A stretch of 64,000 nt of DNA from Myxococcales bacterium 68-20 (GTDB taxonomy: Bacteria > Myxococcota_A > Polyangia > Polyangiales > Polyangiaceae). The notes beneath the pieces are model-generated. The model was not told where the DNA came from. It did no database searches and saw only the letters and a program-made list of their open reading frames with translations. The stretch is from positions 186,001 to 250,000 of the forward strand of contig MKVQ01000048.1 in NCBI GenBank assembly GCA_001899635.1, in the 5' to 3' direction. This document shows positions 7,966 to 16,940 of this stretch, one piece after another; the stretch's first letter is position 1; each line of letters opens with the position of its first letter. The position numbers and the translations under genes are program-made.

Positions 7966-7990
7966 CAACGCAACGCAACGCAACGCAACG
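7966..7990. repeat. Pentanucleotide microsatellite (CAACG)x5
   Basis: Five uninterrupted copies of CAACG, lying 160-185 bases upstream of the small membrane-protein gene start and outside any supported coding frame. Such arrays can change copy number by slippage. Confidence 0.95.
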
Positions 7991-8076
7991 CGAGCACTCC
8001 TGCCGTGGAGTGCTGTTGCAACTAGAGTGACGCCAGGAAGGCGTCGACGCTCGCTCGTGCGTCGGCCTCTCCGCGC

Positions 8077-8982
8077 TCAGCGCCGAGCGGGCTTGTTCGT
8101 CGGAACGGCCGTCGGAAGGCCCGGTGGAAGGCCTTTCATCGCCGGATGGCCCCCCATCGCGCTCTGGCCGGCCATGCCGCCCATCATGAGCCCACCGATC
8201 GCCTGCTCGACGCTGATGACTTTGTAACCGGCCGGCGGCGTGAACGTCTGAGCGTCGAGCGTCTTCTTGTCGACGGTCGATACTTCCACGCGAGCGACCT
8301 CGGTCGTGCCGTCCTTGGCGTACATGATCGCGCGGAGCGGAAAGTGTTGGCCATCGACGAGCTCGGCGAGCGCTACGATTCGAGCGGGCGCGCCGGTCAG
8401 CGGGAGGTGAAACCAGGAGACCCCCTGTTGCGACACGCAGACGAGAGCCTTGCCCTTGTCACCGGGCTGGGTGTTCTCGATTTCCCAATTCTCGCAGCTG
8501 AAGCCTGCCACGATGTCGGTCTTGCCGGTCTTCGTGATCTTCGGCGGATACTCGGGCGCTTTCGGAGCGCCGGTGGGCGCCGAGGGCGTCGTCCCCTCGA
8601 GCTGATCTCCGACCTTGTTCAAGTCGACCTCGACGACCGATCTTTGCTTGTCGAGAACGGCGTAGAGCTTCTTCGCATCGGAGTCGACGATGCCGTAGGC
8701 GTTGCCGAGCACCTCGGCGCCCGGGAGACCGGCGGGCATGTCGACGCGGAACTTGTTCGCTTTGACGAAGAGCGGAACGGTGAAGGTCCTGTCGGGCTGG
8801 CCTGCCGTCTTGGTGCTCGCCGTGAAGTGAATCTCTCCTTCGAAGCCCGAAAGCGAGAGCCCGCTCGGAGAAGCGCTCCCTCCGTCGGCTTTCTGGACCA
8901 TCGACTTGATCTTGCCGCACGCGCCGAGCGACAAGACGAGCGCCCCACACACCACACCACGGACGAGTACCGGCTGTGCCAT
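8077..8982 (-). CDS. DUF4412-type lipoprotein
   Basis: 301 residues. A lipoprotein signal ends in the lipobox LSLGAC (Cys22). The mature protein has the long beta-strand pattern of DUF4412/LolA-like periplasmic proteins (GEIHFTASTKT, FVKANKFRVDMP, KKLYAVLDKQRSVVEVDLNK, CENWEIEN). Such domains bind lipids or act as envelope accessory proteins (family knowledge, weakly characterised). The C-terminus is Met/Gly/Pro-rich (GGLMMGGMAGQSAMGG), which is odd and might bind metal or just be flexible. The gene stands alone. Confidence 0.75.
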   Translation of the reverse strand: MAQPVLVRGVVCGALVLSLGACGKIKSMVQKADGGSASPSGLSLSGFEGEIHFTASTKTAGQPDRTFTVPLFVKANKFRVDMPAGLPGAEVLGNAYGIVDSDAKKLYAVLDKQRSVVEVDLNKVGDQLEGTTPSAPTGAPKAPEYPPKITKTGKTDIVAGFSCENWEIENTQPGDKGKALVCVSQQGVSWFHLPLTGAPARIVALAELVDGQHFPLRAIMYAKDGTTEVARVEVSTVDKKTLDAQTFTPPAGYKVISVEQAIGGLMMGGMAGQSAMGGHPAMKGLPPGLPTAVPTNKPARR

Positions 8983-9396
8983 GACGACCAGAGTAGATCA
9001 TGTTTGCCGGCGACGAGCGTTGCTCGCCTCGCGCGTACGGACTGATCCCGGGCGCCAGCAAACCGTCGCGACCGTAAACTGGCGATCCGCCTCACAATCG
9101 CGGCACTCCTCCGACGATTGCCGTGCGTGACCACCTCTGCTCTCGCACGCGCGTCGTAATGCGGGCTGCGCCCCAGTGACGCGTGGCTTCCGAGGCGCCT
9201 GGAGGCTATCGAGGCCTCCGAAGGCTTCCGATCTTCCCGGCCGGCCCCCCTCCCTTGCCCGAGCTCCGTCCCGTCCCGGCCCTCGCGTGCCGGCTCGAAG
9301 CTCGGGGCGGTGGAGGCCGGGGGACAACGATAAAAAACACGAATCTACAGCTTTTCCCTTCTTGCTCGTCACGACGCGATAGAAGACGTCACTCGC
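8983..9396. other. Divergent intergenic region
   Basis: About 415 bp. GC-rich, apart from an A/T-rich patch at about 9325-9365 (GATAAAAAACACGAATCT) that probably contributes to the promoter of the rightward membrane-protein gene. No supported gene. Confidence 0.45.
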
Positions 9397-9891
9397 ATGC
9401 TCTCGCTTCTACGAAGGCTCCCGCCGCGCATCGGGATCATCTTCGCTGCTGCGCTCGCCCTCTACACGACGCACAAGCTGTACACGATGTGCCGCATCCG
9501 CGGTTTCGTCGGTGAGCACCGTATCGAAGCGCACCAGGTGACGGGCAAGACGGTCGAGCGCGGTGCGAAAAGTCGCACGTTCTGCTTCGTGTCGTGGGCG
9601 GAGGACGCGCGCGAGAACGACCGACGACACCGCGTGCAAGTGGACTGCGACTATTGGGAGACGGTGAAAACCGACGATCGCATCGAGGTCGTTCGGCTCG
9701 ACGGGGACGGCGACGCCTACCTGCGCGGCGGCGACGTGTACACGTCGAACGGGCAGTTCATCTTGGATCTCGTGCTGCTCGGCGCGGAGCTCGCCGGCAT
9801 CCTGTACTACTGGAGCCGGACGAAGGAGCATTCGCAGAGCCCCCCGGCCTCTTTCACCCCACGGGCTCGGAAAGAGCCCCCACGGCCCTAA
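9397..9891 (+). CDS. Membrane protein with two transmembrane segments flanking a beta domain
   Basis: 164 residues. A hydrophobic segment lies at about residues 10-30 (IGIIFAAALALYTTHKLY) and a second at about 120-140 (FILDLVLLGAELAGILYYW). Between them is an alternating-polarity domain (residues 35-115). The arrangement resembles DUF3592-like proteins, but the match is only by pattern. The tail is Pro/Arg-rich. A hairpin terminator follows. Confidence 0.7.
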   Translation: MLSLLRRLPPRIGIIFAAALALYTTHKLYTMCRIRGFVGEHRIEAHQVTGKTVERGAKSRTFCFVSWAEDARENDRRHRVQVDCDYWETVKTDDRIEVVRLDGDGDAYLRGGDVYTSNGQFILDLVLLGAELAGILYYWSRTKEHSQSPPASFTPRARKEPPRP

Positions 9892-9942
9892 CGGCGCACG
9901 CGAGTGATCTTTCGGGTCTTCGACGCAGCTCGTCCGCACGTT

Positions 9943-9968
9943 GACGGCCTCGGTAGGAGGAGGCCGTC
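9943..9968 (+). terminator. Hairpin terminator, 9-bp stem
   Basis: GACGGCCTC / GAGGCCGTC with an eight-base loop, about 50 bases after the membrane-protein stop and 20 bases before the next gene's start. No U-tract, as is common in high-GC genomes. Confidence 0.55.
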
Positions 9969-9988
9969 GCGTGTTAGCTTCCGGCGCT

Positions 9989-11154
9989 ATGAAGGATGCG
10001 GTCGTCCAGGCTTGGTGGCCTCTCGCGCGGTCTCTCGATCTCGTCCGCGCGCCGCTGGCGGCGGTCGCCGAGCATCTCGAGAGTGAAATCAGCCGCACGA
10101 TGCCGCCCTACAAGGCTACGTGGATCGAGCCGAGGCGCCTGCACGACGTCTTCGCGTCGGTCACGACGTTCACGAGCTTTCCAACGTCTTCTTCGCGCTG
10201 CCTGCACGGAGTGGTTGGACCGTGCTCTGGAACAACTCGTTCCTCTGCGACGGCTACGACTCGCTCGCTTACAACCTGACGCGCCTCCACGGCGTCGACA
10301 CGCTCCACTTCTCTTCTTCGGATACCGACGACCGGACTAGCCTCGCCGGAACGACGTTCGCTTGGCGCCCAGCGTCGGGCGGAGGCGAGCCCGCGCGGAC
10401 GCTCTACTGCGCTTCCCAAGGCAAGCGGTGGCACTTCCAAGCCACCGGCACCCCCCTCCCCGGCGAACCATTGGCGGCCTACGAGAAGAGGGGCATTCGC
10501 GAACGACTGAACGAGCGGAGCATGATGGCGTTGCTCGCGACGCTCGGCGCGGAGCCCTGGCGCGAGGCGTTCTACGATTTCTCCGTGCCGGCGTTTCGGA
10601 TCGACAGGCTCGACGTGCCACCCGCGACCATCGCGCGCCCGCCGTCCGAAGTGTTGCAGTCGGGCCCCCCGCCGTCGCCGGTGGTGGACACTCCGCTGGA
10701 AGGCCCGCCCTCGTACCTGCGCGGAAGAGTCGCCGAGCCCGATTGGAACGGACCGGCGAAGCACCTCCGCGACGGCTCTTGGTGCGGTCATGGCGAACCC
10801 GTGTTCTGGATCTACGACGTGCGCGATGGCACGAACTCCACCTTTTCGGTGGAGCTGCCCGTCGCCGGGGCGCCCGACGCGCCCGTTGTCCGCCTCGCGA
10901 ACACCTCCGCTTGCGAGCTCATCGCGTACGACAGCCGAAAGCACCACGCGAGCATGTTCTCCGGCGCGACGGACATCGCGCCGCTCGAGCTCTTCCGCTG
11001 CCCTTCGTGCGCCGCCACGGGCTTCCGCGTCGCCGTCGGCTTCGAGGTCCCCGTCGACGCCGATTCGGAGGATGACACGACCTGGTTCGCGCTCGCGCTC
11101 GCGTGCGGCGCATGCGACTGGAGCGCGGCTGCTTGGACTGACGAGACGGCTTGA
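9989..11154 (+). pseudogene. Hypothetical protein with C-terminal zinc-ribbon cysteines, interrupted by one frameshift
   Basis: From ATG 9989 the frame reads MKDAVVQAWWPLARSL up to about 10180. The next open frame, in a different phase, continues smoothly with NVFFALPARSG to a TGA at 11152-11154. A single missing base at about 10181-10182 (TTTCC-AACGTC) explains the break, and restoring one base gives a protein of about 388 residues. The C-terminus has CPSC and CGAC pairs about 40 residues apart, a possible zinc ribbon. Otherwise I recognise no family. Because about 320 codons downstream remain free of stops, the break is either very recent, a sequencing error, or recoded. Confidence 0.7.
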
Positions 11155-11217
11155 GCAAGAACAGCGACAGTGACCGCTCGGTCGGCCCTCGTTTAGTCGT
11201 CACCATCTCATCGAGAC

Positions 11218-11284
11218 CATCCGGAGTTCGTGAGCGAGACCCATCCGGAGTTCGTGAGCGAGACCCATCCGGAGTTCGTGAGCG
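11218..11284. repeat. 24-bp tandem repeat, 2.8 copies
   Basis: Unit CATCCGGAGTTCGTGAGCGA followed by GACC. Two perfect copies (11218-11241, 11242-11265) and 19 bases of a third. It sits just past the end of the frameshifted gene. The unit length is a multiple of three and an open frame crosses it (repeated THPEFVSE), but no ribosome site or further domain supports a gene. Confidence 0.95.
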
Positions 11285-11359
11285 CCCCGTATGAACGAGA
11301 GGTCCCTCCGTGCACCGCTACACCCGCGGGCGATGCGTCAGGGGGACGAGCGACCGTCC

Positions 11360-11394
11360 CGGGTCCGGCCTGGGCCGAAGCCAGGCCGGACCCG
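11360..11394. terminator. Bidirectional hairpin terminator, perfect 14-bp stem
   Basis: CGGGTCCGGCCTGG / CCAGGCCGGACCCG with a seven-base loop, between the convergent frameshifted gene and rsgA, 11 bases past the rsgA stop. It is the strongest inverted repeat of this intergenic region. Confidence 0.75.
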
Positions 11395-11405
11395 GCGACG
11401 TGCGC

Positions 11406-12515
11406 TCACCGGTTCTTGATCCTCGTGACCTGTCGCACGAGCTTCGAGATAGACCGCTGGTGACGCTTGCGCGCGAGCGCTTCACCCGTGTTCGTCTTCG
11501 CGAGGAAGACGGACTGCTCGGCTCGGAGCTTGTGCCAAGCGGCGAGCCGTTCGGGCGTGAGCGCGCCCGTCTCCACCGCCATGCGCACCGCGCACCCCGG
11601 CTCGCCGCGATGGCTGCAATCGGTGAACCGGCACTCGCCAGCGAACGTCTCGACGTCGTCGAAGCCGCCGGGCGCGCGGGCTTCGTCTGCGAACAGCGCG
11701 AGCTCGCGGATCCCGGGGGTGTCGATCAAGAGCCCACCTCCCGGAATGACGAAGAGCTCGCGATGCGCGGTGGTGTGTCGTCCACGCTCGTCGGACGCGC
11801 GCGCCGCTCCCTCACGCTGCACGTCCCGTCCGAGGAGGCGGTTCGTGAGCGCCGACTTCCCGACGCCGGACGAGCCGACCAGCGCGATGGTCTCGCTGTC
11901 GGCCACGTGGGCGCGCAGAGCGTCGAGACCATCGCCGCGCGTGGCGCTCGTCGTCACGAGCGGGACTGCCGGCGCGATGTTACGCACGACCTCGACGAAC
12001 GCGGTCGTGTCCTCGTGAAGATCGGCCTTGTTCAGCACGAACACCGGCCGAGCGCCGCCGTCGATGACCATGGCCAGGAATCGCTCGAGGCGACGCTCGT
12101 TGAGCTCCGCGTTCATGGCGCTCACCACGAACACGACGTCGACATTGGCCGCGAGCACCTGGGCATCGGCTCGCCGCCCGGCCTGCTTCCGCAGTAGGGC
12201 GGTGCTCCTGGTGAAGATGTGGACAATCGAGCCGTGATCGCCGGTGTCGGCGCGGAGGCCGACCCAGTCCCCGACCGCCGGTGTGTCGACGTTGCTATCG
12301 GCGTCCCAGCGCAGGCGTCCGGCGCACGTTGCGCGGCGTGGGCCACGCGCCGTGAGCACGTCGTAGAGGCCGTGGCTAGTGAAGACCACGCGCGCCGGTT
12401 CGATGCGTGGCGCTGCGTTGTCGGACTCGTGATCGCGTAGAAGCGTTTCGTACTGTTCTTCGAAATGGGCGTTCCACCCCAGCGGGGTGAGGAGACTCGT
12501 GTCGATAGTGGTCAT
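11406..12515 (-). CDS. rsgA: Ribosome small-subunit-dependent GTPase A (RsgA/YjeQ)
   Basis: 369 residues. Cytoplasmic GTPase that binds the 30S subunit late in its maturation. The circularly permuted order is visible: an OB-like N-terminal domain (residues about 40-110), G4 NKAD (162-165), G1 GSSGVGKS (214-221), G3 DTPG (265-268), then the zinc site Cys295, Cys300, His302, Cys308. The basic C-terminus (KRHQRSISKLVRQVTRIK) is expected for rRNA contact. Transcribed alone, with a hairpin after the stop. Confidence 0.97.
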   Translation of the reverse strand: MTTIDTSLLTPLGWNAHFEEQYETLLRDHESDNAAPRIEPARVVFTSHGLYDVLTARGPRRATCAGRLRWDADSNVDTPAVGDWVGLRADTGDHGSIVHIFTRSTALLRKQAGRRADAQVLAANVDVVFVVSAMNAELNERRLERFLAMVIDGGARPVFVLNKADLHEDTTAFVEVVRNIAPAVPLVTTSATRGDGLDALRAHVADSETIALVGSSGVGKSALTNRLLGRDVQREGAARASDERGRHTTAHRELFVIPGGGLLIDTPGIRELALFADEARAPGGFDDVETFAGECRFTDCSHRGEPGCAVRMAVETGALTPERLAAWHKLRAEQSVFLAKTNTGEALARKRHQRSISKLVRQVTRIKNR

Positions 12516-13136
12516 CGGTAGACTCTCGAAAGCGGGTTTCGACTCCCGCGCGAGCAGCGCGTATGCGACCGCTCCGCGCAGTGCGGCGCACGCCGAGCAG
12601 GTGCCGCACGCGACCGGATCGGCCGTCGGGCGATCGACGGACGGATCCCGGGCGCGCGTGCTCCTCGGGCGAGCCGCAGGCCTAGCAGGCCCAACTGCCT
12701 AGAGGCGTCGGGAAGGGCTACGCGTCAGCGACGCGCAGCGCGTGCGACAAGGACCGGCGAACATTCGAACATGGGCGGCTCCCTTCGCTTCCCGCTTCCG
12801 CGAGAGGCCCTCAATGTGACGCACGCCAGGCGCTGGGTCAATCGCGGCTGCGCTCAGCGCAGCTGACGCTCGCGCCTCGCGCCCTGCGACAAAAAGCACG
12901 CGGGCGGGCGAGGCTTTCGTCGCCCCACCCGCGCGGTGTACCTCTCGCGTGCGCGCCGAGGGCGCCAACACGCCGCCAAGGACGCCACGACCGCTGTTGC
13001 CATGCCCCCGAGCTCATCACTTCCGACGCCGACGCAAGAGGCTCCGGACGCCACACCGCAGGCGGCCGGAAGCAGTCACCGGCCGGACGACGCGGACGAC
13101 GGTAAGGTCACTCCTCCTCGCGAGAACATCGATCCG
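12516..13136. other. Long intergenic region without recognisable gene
   Basis: About 620 bp upstream of rsgA and downstream of the GST operon. Short frames exist on both strands, but all give Arg/Ala/Pro-rich products without start signals. No repeat or RNA gene is evident. Confidence 0.4.
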
Positions 13137-13177
13137 CTCTGCCCGCGAGCGTGACGCGAGCCACGCTCGCGGCAGAG
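13137..13177 (-). terminator. Hairpin terminator of the SnoaL-GST operon
   Basis: Arms CTCTGCC(C)GCGAGCGTG and CACGCTCGCGGCAGAG pair over 16 bp with one bulged C and an eight-base loop. It ends seven bases past the GST stop codon. Confidence 0.7.
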
Positions 13178-13183
13178 AGCGCG

Positions 13184-13810
13184 TCACCCGAACTTGAGGC
13201 CGCGCTCTTCGACGATCGCCGCGTTCTTCGCGTCGGCGCGCTGAAGCGCAGGACGTGCGTTGAGACGCTCGACGTAGGCGGTGAAGGCCGGCGTCGCCTC
13301 GAGCATCTTCACCATGAGCATGTAGCGAATCGTTCCGCCGAAGATGGCGTCGGCCATCGAGAAGTCATCGCCCAAGAGGAACTTGCGCCCGGTCACGGCC
13401 TTCTCCATCGTCGCGAGCATTTCTTCGTACGAGCCCCAGCCCACGCTGCTCGGCTTGTACGACCAGCCGGACGCCTTCGCCAGCGTCCCGGGCTCGATCA
13501 CCGACGGAGCGAACAGCGACCATCGAAGGTAGGTCGCGCGCGCGGGGTCATCGACCTTCGGAGCAAGGCGCCCGTAGGCATAGCGATCCGCGAGGTAGAG
13601 GCAGATCGCCGCGGACTCCGTGACGACGGTGTCCCCATCCGTCAGGACCGGCAACTTCCCCATGCCGTTGAGCGCGACGTGCTCCGGCGCCTTCTGCCCG
13701 CCTTTCATGATGTCGACGAATTGGAGCTGGTACGGCAGGCCAATCTCTTCGAGTGGCCACACGACACCGGCCGCGCGAGAGAACGGGTGGTGGTGAAGGA
13801 CGAGGCTCAT
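13184..13810 (-). CDS. Glutathione S-transferase family protein
   Basis: 208 residues, the normal length for a bacterial GST. The thioredoxin-like N-terminal domain starts LVLHHHPFSRAAGVVWPLEE, with the glutathione-binding NGMGKLPVLTDGD and the ES pair (VVTESAAICLYLAD). The helical C-terminal domain contains LLGDDFSMADAIFGGTI, the N-capping box of GSTs. Likely a cytoplasmic glutathione-dependent detoxification or isomerase enzyme; the substrate is unknown. It follows the SnoaL-like gene by three bases, so the two are one operon. Confidence 0.88.
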   Translation of the reverse strand: MSLVLHHHPFSRAAGVVWPLEEIGLPYQLQFVDIMKGGQKAPEHVALNGMGKLPVLTDGDTVVTESAAICLYLADRYAYGRLAPKVDDPARATYLRWSLFAPSVIEPGTLAKASGWSYKPSSVGWGSYEEMLATMEKAVTGRKFLLGDDFSMADAIFGGTIRYMLMVKMLEATPAFTAYVERLNARPALQRADAKNAAIVEERGLKFG

Positions 13811-13813
13811 CGC

Positions 13814-14185
13814 TCAGCCCTCCGTCGAGTAGAAGAACTCTTCGCGAACGATCTTGTCGTTCTCGACCGTGAGGAGCGCGGCCTCCTCCATCTGGAAGCG
13901 CTGTCCGCTCGGCTTGTTCGTGACGTCGTAGCTGAATCGAACAATGAAGCGGTCGTCGTGAGGCCACGGGCCTTCGACGCGTCCCGAGTGGACCTCGTGG
14001 GCCTCCATCCACTGCTTGCCCTTCTCGACGACAGCCTTCAGGCCACGCACCTCTTTCGAGGCTCCAGGCGGCGCGCCCGCCTCGACGCTCACGACATCCG
14101 GTGAGAAGAGCGTCTCCAGCGCCGTGTGGTTCTGGTTGTTCCTACAGAGTTCGACGTACTTCTTGGCGATGGTCATCGTGGACAT
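13814..14185 (-). CDS. SnoaL-like (NTF2-fold) protein
   Basis: 123 residues. It matches the small NTF2-like/SnoaL fold: an N-terminal helix (AKKYVELCRNNQNHTALETLF), the loop SPDVVSVEAG, and C-terminal strands RFIVRFSYDVT and EAALLTVENDKIVREEFFY. Members are small-molecule isomerases, cyclases or binding proteins. GGAGA eight bases upstream fixes the ATG at 14185. First gene of a two-gene operon with the GST, suggesting a shared substrate or stress. Confidence 0.82.
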   Translation of the reverse strand: MSTMTIAKKYVELCRNNQNHTALETLFSPDVVSVEAGAPPGASKEVRGLKAVVEKGKQWMEAHEVHSGRVEGPWPHDDRFIVRFSYDVTNKPSGQRFQMEEAALLTVENDKIVREEFFYSTEG

Positions 14186-14831
14186 TCGAAGTCTCCTTCG
14201 TTCGAGGTGGCGCGTGAGCCTGCGCCCTGCGCAGCTCGACGGTCAACCGTGGCTGACCGCTGCGGAACCTTCCATGACACTCCGTTGTCAGGAGTTCGCC
14301 GTCGTCGAAGGAAAAGGTCGTCACGTTCGCTGACGGGCGGCCTTGCGCCGTGGAAGGGGCGCCGGCCATCACGTGAGGGCCGCTCGCGGCCATCACACCG
14401 TGTTCACGCGTATGCGAGGGCGACTCGACGTGCTGGCGTCCGGCCGCTCCACGAATGCGTCGCGCGGCGCCCCCCTCCACCACCGCAGCGTCTCATGGTG
14501 CGCCCGCCTCGTCCGTGGAGGCGGGCACTCGGCCGTCACCTCGACGAGAGCGGCCTCGGCGGCGTGCTCGCCTTCGTCAGCATCGTGAGCGCGAGCGACC
14601 TCTGCAGTCCAGGATCCAGCGACTCGTGTACTCGTCGTTCTCGAAGACGCGGCCCGGCGGCGTCGTGCGAGTCGCGCGCCTCGCGTGCGCGTCGTCGTTC
14701 CCTTGGTCCTTCGACGCTGCATCGTTCGGGCGGGCCCCTACATTTCCCTCTAATCCTCAGGGAGGATGTACCCGAGCATTCGGCGTGCTTTCTTCGGATC
14801 CGGCGCGAAGGGCAAAACAGGAAGGAAGACG
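14186..14831. other. Divergent intergenic region
   Basis: About 645 bp between the SnoaL operon and the next rightward gene. Open frames on both strands are Arg-rich chance frames. It presumably holds both promoters; none is clearly readable. Confidence 0.4.
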
Positions 14832-16860
14832 ATGGTCGGGCATCGGGTGCGGCGGTGGAGCGGTGTGATCTTTGGCATCTGTCTTTCGGGCGTATTCGTC
14901 ACCGCGTGCTCGGGCGCCGACGACATCGAGCTCTGGGACGCCGCCGATGGCGGTCTCGAGAGCGGGCTGCTCGATGCCCCGGGGACGGACGACACGACTC
15001 GCCGGGATGGTGCGTCGAATGACGGAAGCTTCATCGATGGACCGATCGATGGTTCCACCGATGGAGCCGACGACGCATCCGATGGCTCTGCGGATGGCGC
15101 TCCATCGGACGCAGCCGACTCTTGCTCGTCGCCGCTCGCTCGTTGTGGTCTCGAGTGCATCGATCCGCAGACGGACCCTCGGAACTGTGGAGGCGGGCGG
15201 CGCCGCGTGCAATCCGGGCAACGTGTGCGTGCAGGGCGGCTGCGCACTCGAGTGTCCTGCCGGCACCCAGGACTGCAACGGCGCATGCGTGGTCCTCGCC
15301 CACGACCCGATGCATTGCGGCTCTTGCACGAACGCGTGCGGTCCGGACGAGTACTGCGCGACAGGACTCTGTCGTGCTGCGCCGGTGGACGCCGGAGTAT
15401 GCTCGTTGCCGCGCCGCGTTTGCGGCGGCGTCTGTGTCGATCCTTCGAACGACAACGCCAACTGCGGATACTGCAATTTCGTGTGCCCGGCGGACCGCCT
15501 ATGCACGGGCGGGACGTGCGAATGCACCGGCGGAAGAAGCTCCTGCGGGGAGGTCAAATGCGTCGATACCATGACGAATTCTCGTCATTGCGGCGCATGC
15601 GGCGTGACATGCGGAACCTATGAGACGTGCGCCGGCGGCGCGTGTGTCTGCTCCGTGGGGGCGACTCTGTGCGATGGCCGTTGCACCGACACGAACATCG
15701 ATCCCGCTCACTGCGGCGGATGCGGAATCGCATGCGCCGCGCAGCAGGTGTGCACCGGCGGACAATGCCGGGGGTCACTCTCCTCTTGGGAGATGTTCGG
15801 CTCGAACGCTCGACACACCGGAGAGAACACGACGGAGACAGCGACGCCTCCTGCGACGACCAGTTGGTCCTTTCAGTGGCCTCCCCGGCCGGGCGAAGCA
15901 CCAGCTCCTTTCCGCGGCGTCGTCAGCTCGGACGGGCGCGTCTTTGCTACGGTCGATCGGTCCTCCTCCGATGCGATGCAGGTCGTCGCGCTTCACGCGT
16001 CGAATGGCGCGAAACTCTGGAGCTACAACTTCGGAGACGTCACCTCCGTGGGCTGGCCGGCCGTCGTGGCCGGGACCTTGTTCGTCCAGCAGCCCCGCGG
16101 CTCTGATCAGGTGCTCTCCACTTTGTGGGCCTTCGACGCGACTTCGGGGGCCACGAAATGGACGGCGCCCTTCGAGTCTCAAGGGGACCGCTTCTTACCG
16201 CCGGTGGTCGTGGGGACCGACCTCTACATGAACGGTGGCTATTACGGCGGCCTCTACGGATTCTCGTCCGTGAACGGCACGCAGAAGTTCTTCAACAATA
16301 CGCTTCCGCAGTACGACCGGTGGTCGCCGGCCTTTGCCGATGGCGTCGTCTACGCTCTCGCCGGGAGAACCCTCAGCGCGCACGATCCGACGACAGGAGT
16401 CACGCTCTGGAAGCTAGTCCTGAGCCCACCGGGCGTGCCAACGAGCACTGCCCCCGTGATCGCCTCCGACAAGGCGCTCGTCATCGCGCCGCCGAGCGTC
16501 GTCGCTGTCGATCTCACGACACATGCGCCAGCGTGGACCGCGAACGGCGCGTACGTCGGCACCCCTGCGGTAGCTGGCAATGTCGTTTTCGCGAGCGGGG
16601 GATCGCTCTCGGCCCTCGACCTCACGACCGGCGCGAAGCTCTGGTCGTTCGCCGGCGACGGTGCGCTCTCGTATCCACCGGTCGTGAGCGCGGGCCACGT
16701 CTATGTCGCGAGCGACTCACACGTCTACGCGGTCGACCTGACGACCCACCAGAGCGTCTGGCAGGCCGACGTCGGAGGTCGGCTCGCGACCGCGGCAGGC
16801 CGTCTGTTCGTCGCCGGGAAGACCGGCGTCCTCACGGCCTTCGTCCTCACGCCTCACTGA
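14832..16860 (+). pseudogene. Lipoprotein with cysteine-rich modules and PQQ-type beta-propeller, one frameshift
   Basis: ATG 14832 has AGGAAGG upstream and opens a lipoprotein signal ending FVTAC (Cys26). An Asp/Gly/Ser linker and CGLECIDPQTDPRNCGG follow. At about 15195 the phase changes by one base, and the next frame resumes GGAACNPGNVCVQGGC and runs to 16860. The downstream part has repeated DPxNCGxC modules (residues about 130-320). It then has a PQQ/WD-like propeller with repeats such as LHASNGAKLWSYNFG, FDATSGATKWTAP and LDLTTGAKLWSFAG. The repair needed is one base in a G-rich run, so sequencing error or a fresh mutation is as likely as true loss. Intact, it would be about 675 residues, on the cell surface. 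Confidence 0.8.
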
Positions 16861-16940
16861 GTTACCGGTCGCGCTTCAGGTTCCGATGGGTCGACGGTTC
16901 CGCTCCAGGCGCACCGGCAAGGCGTGGTATCAGATCCGCC

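Noticed and set aside
11218-11284. Possible CRISPR array
   Set aside because: Copies are directly adjacent with no spacers; a simple tandem repeat.
13151-14104. Long plus-strand open frame across the GST and SnoaL genes
   Set aside because: Antisense to two genes with clear families, ribosome sites and operon spacing; its product is Arg/Asp/Leu-rich without domains.
14200-15022. Arg-rich plus-strand frame before the propeller lipoprotein
   Set aside because: No start signal or domain, and it overlaps the properly started lipoprotein in another phase.
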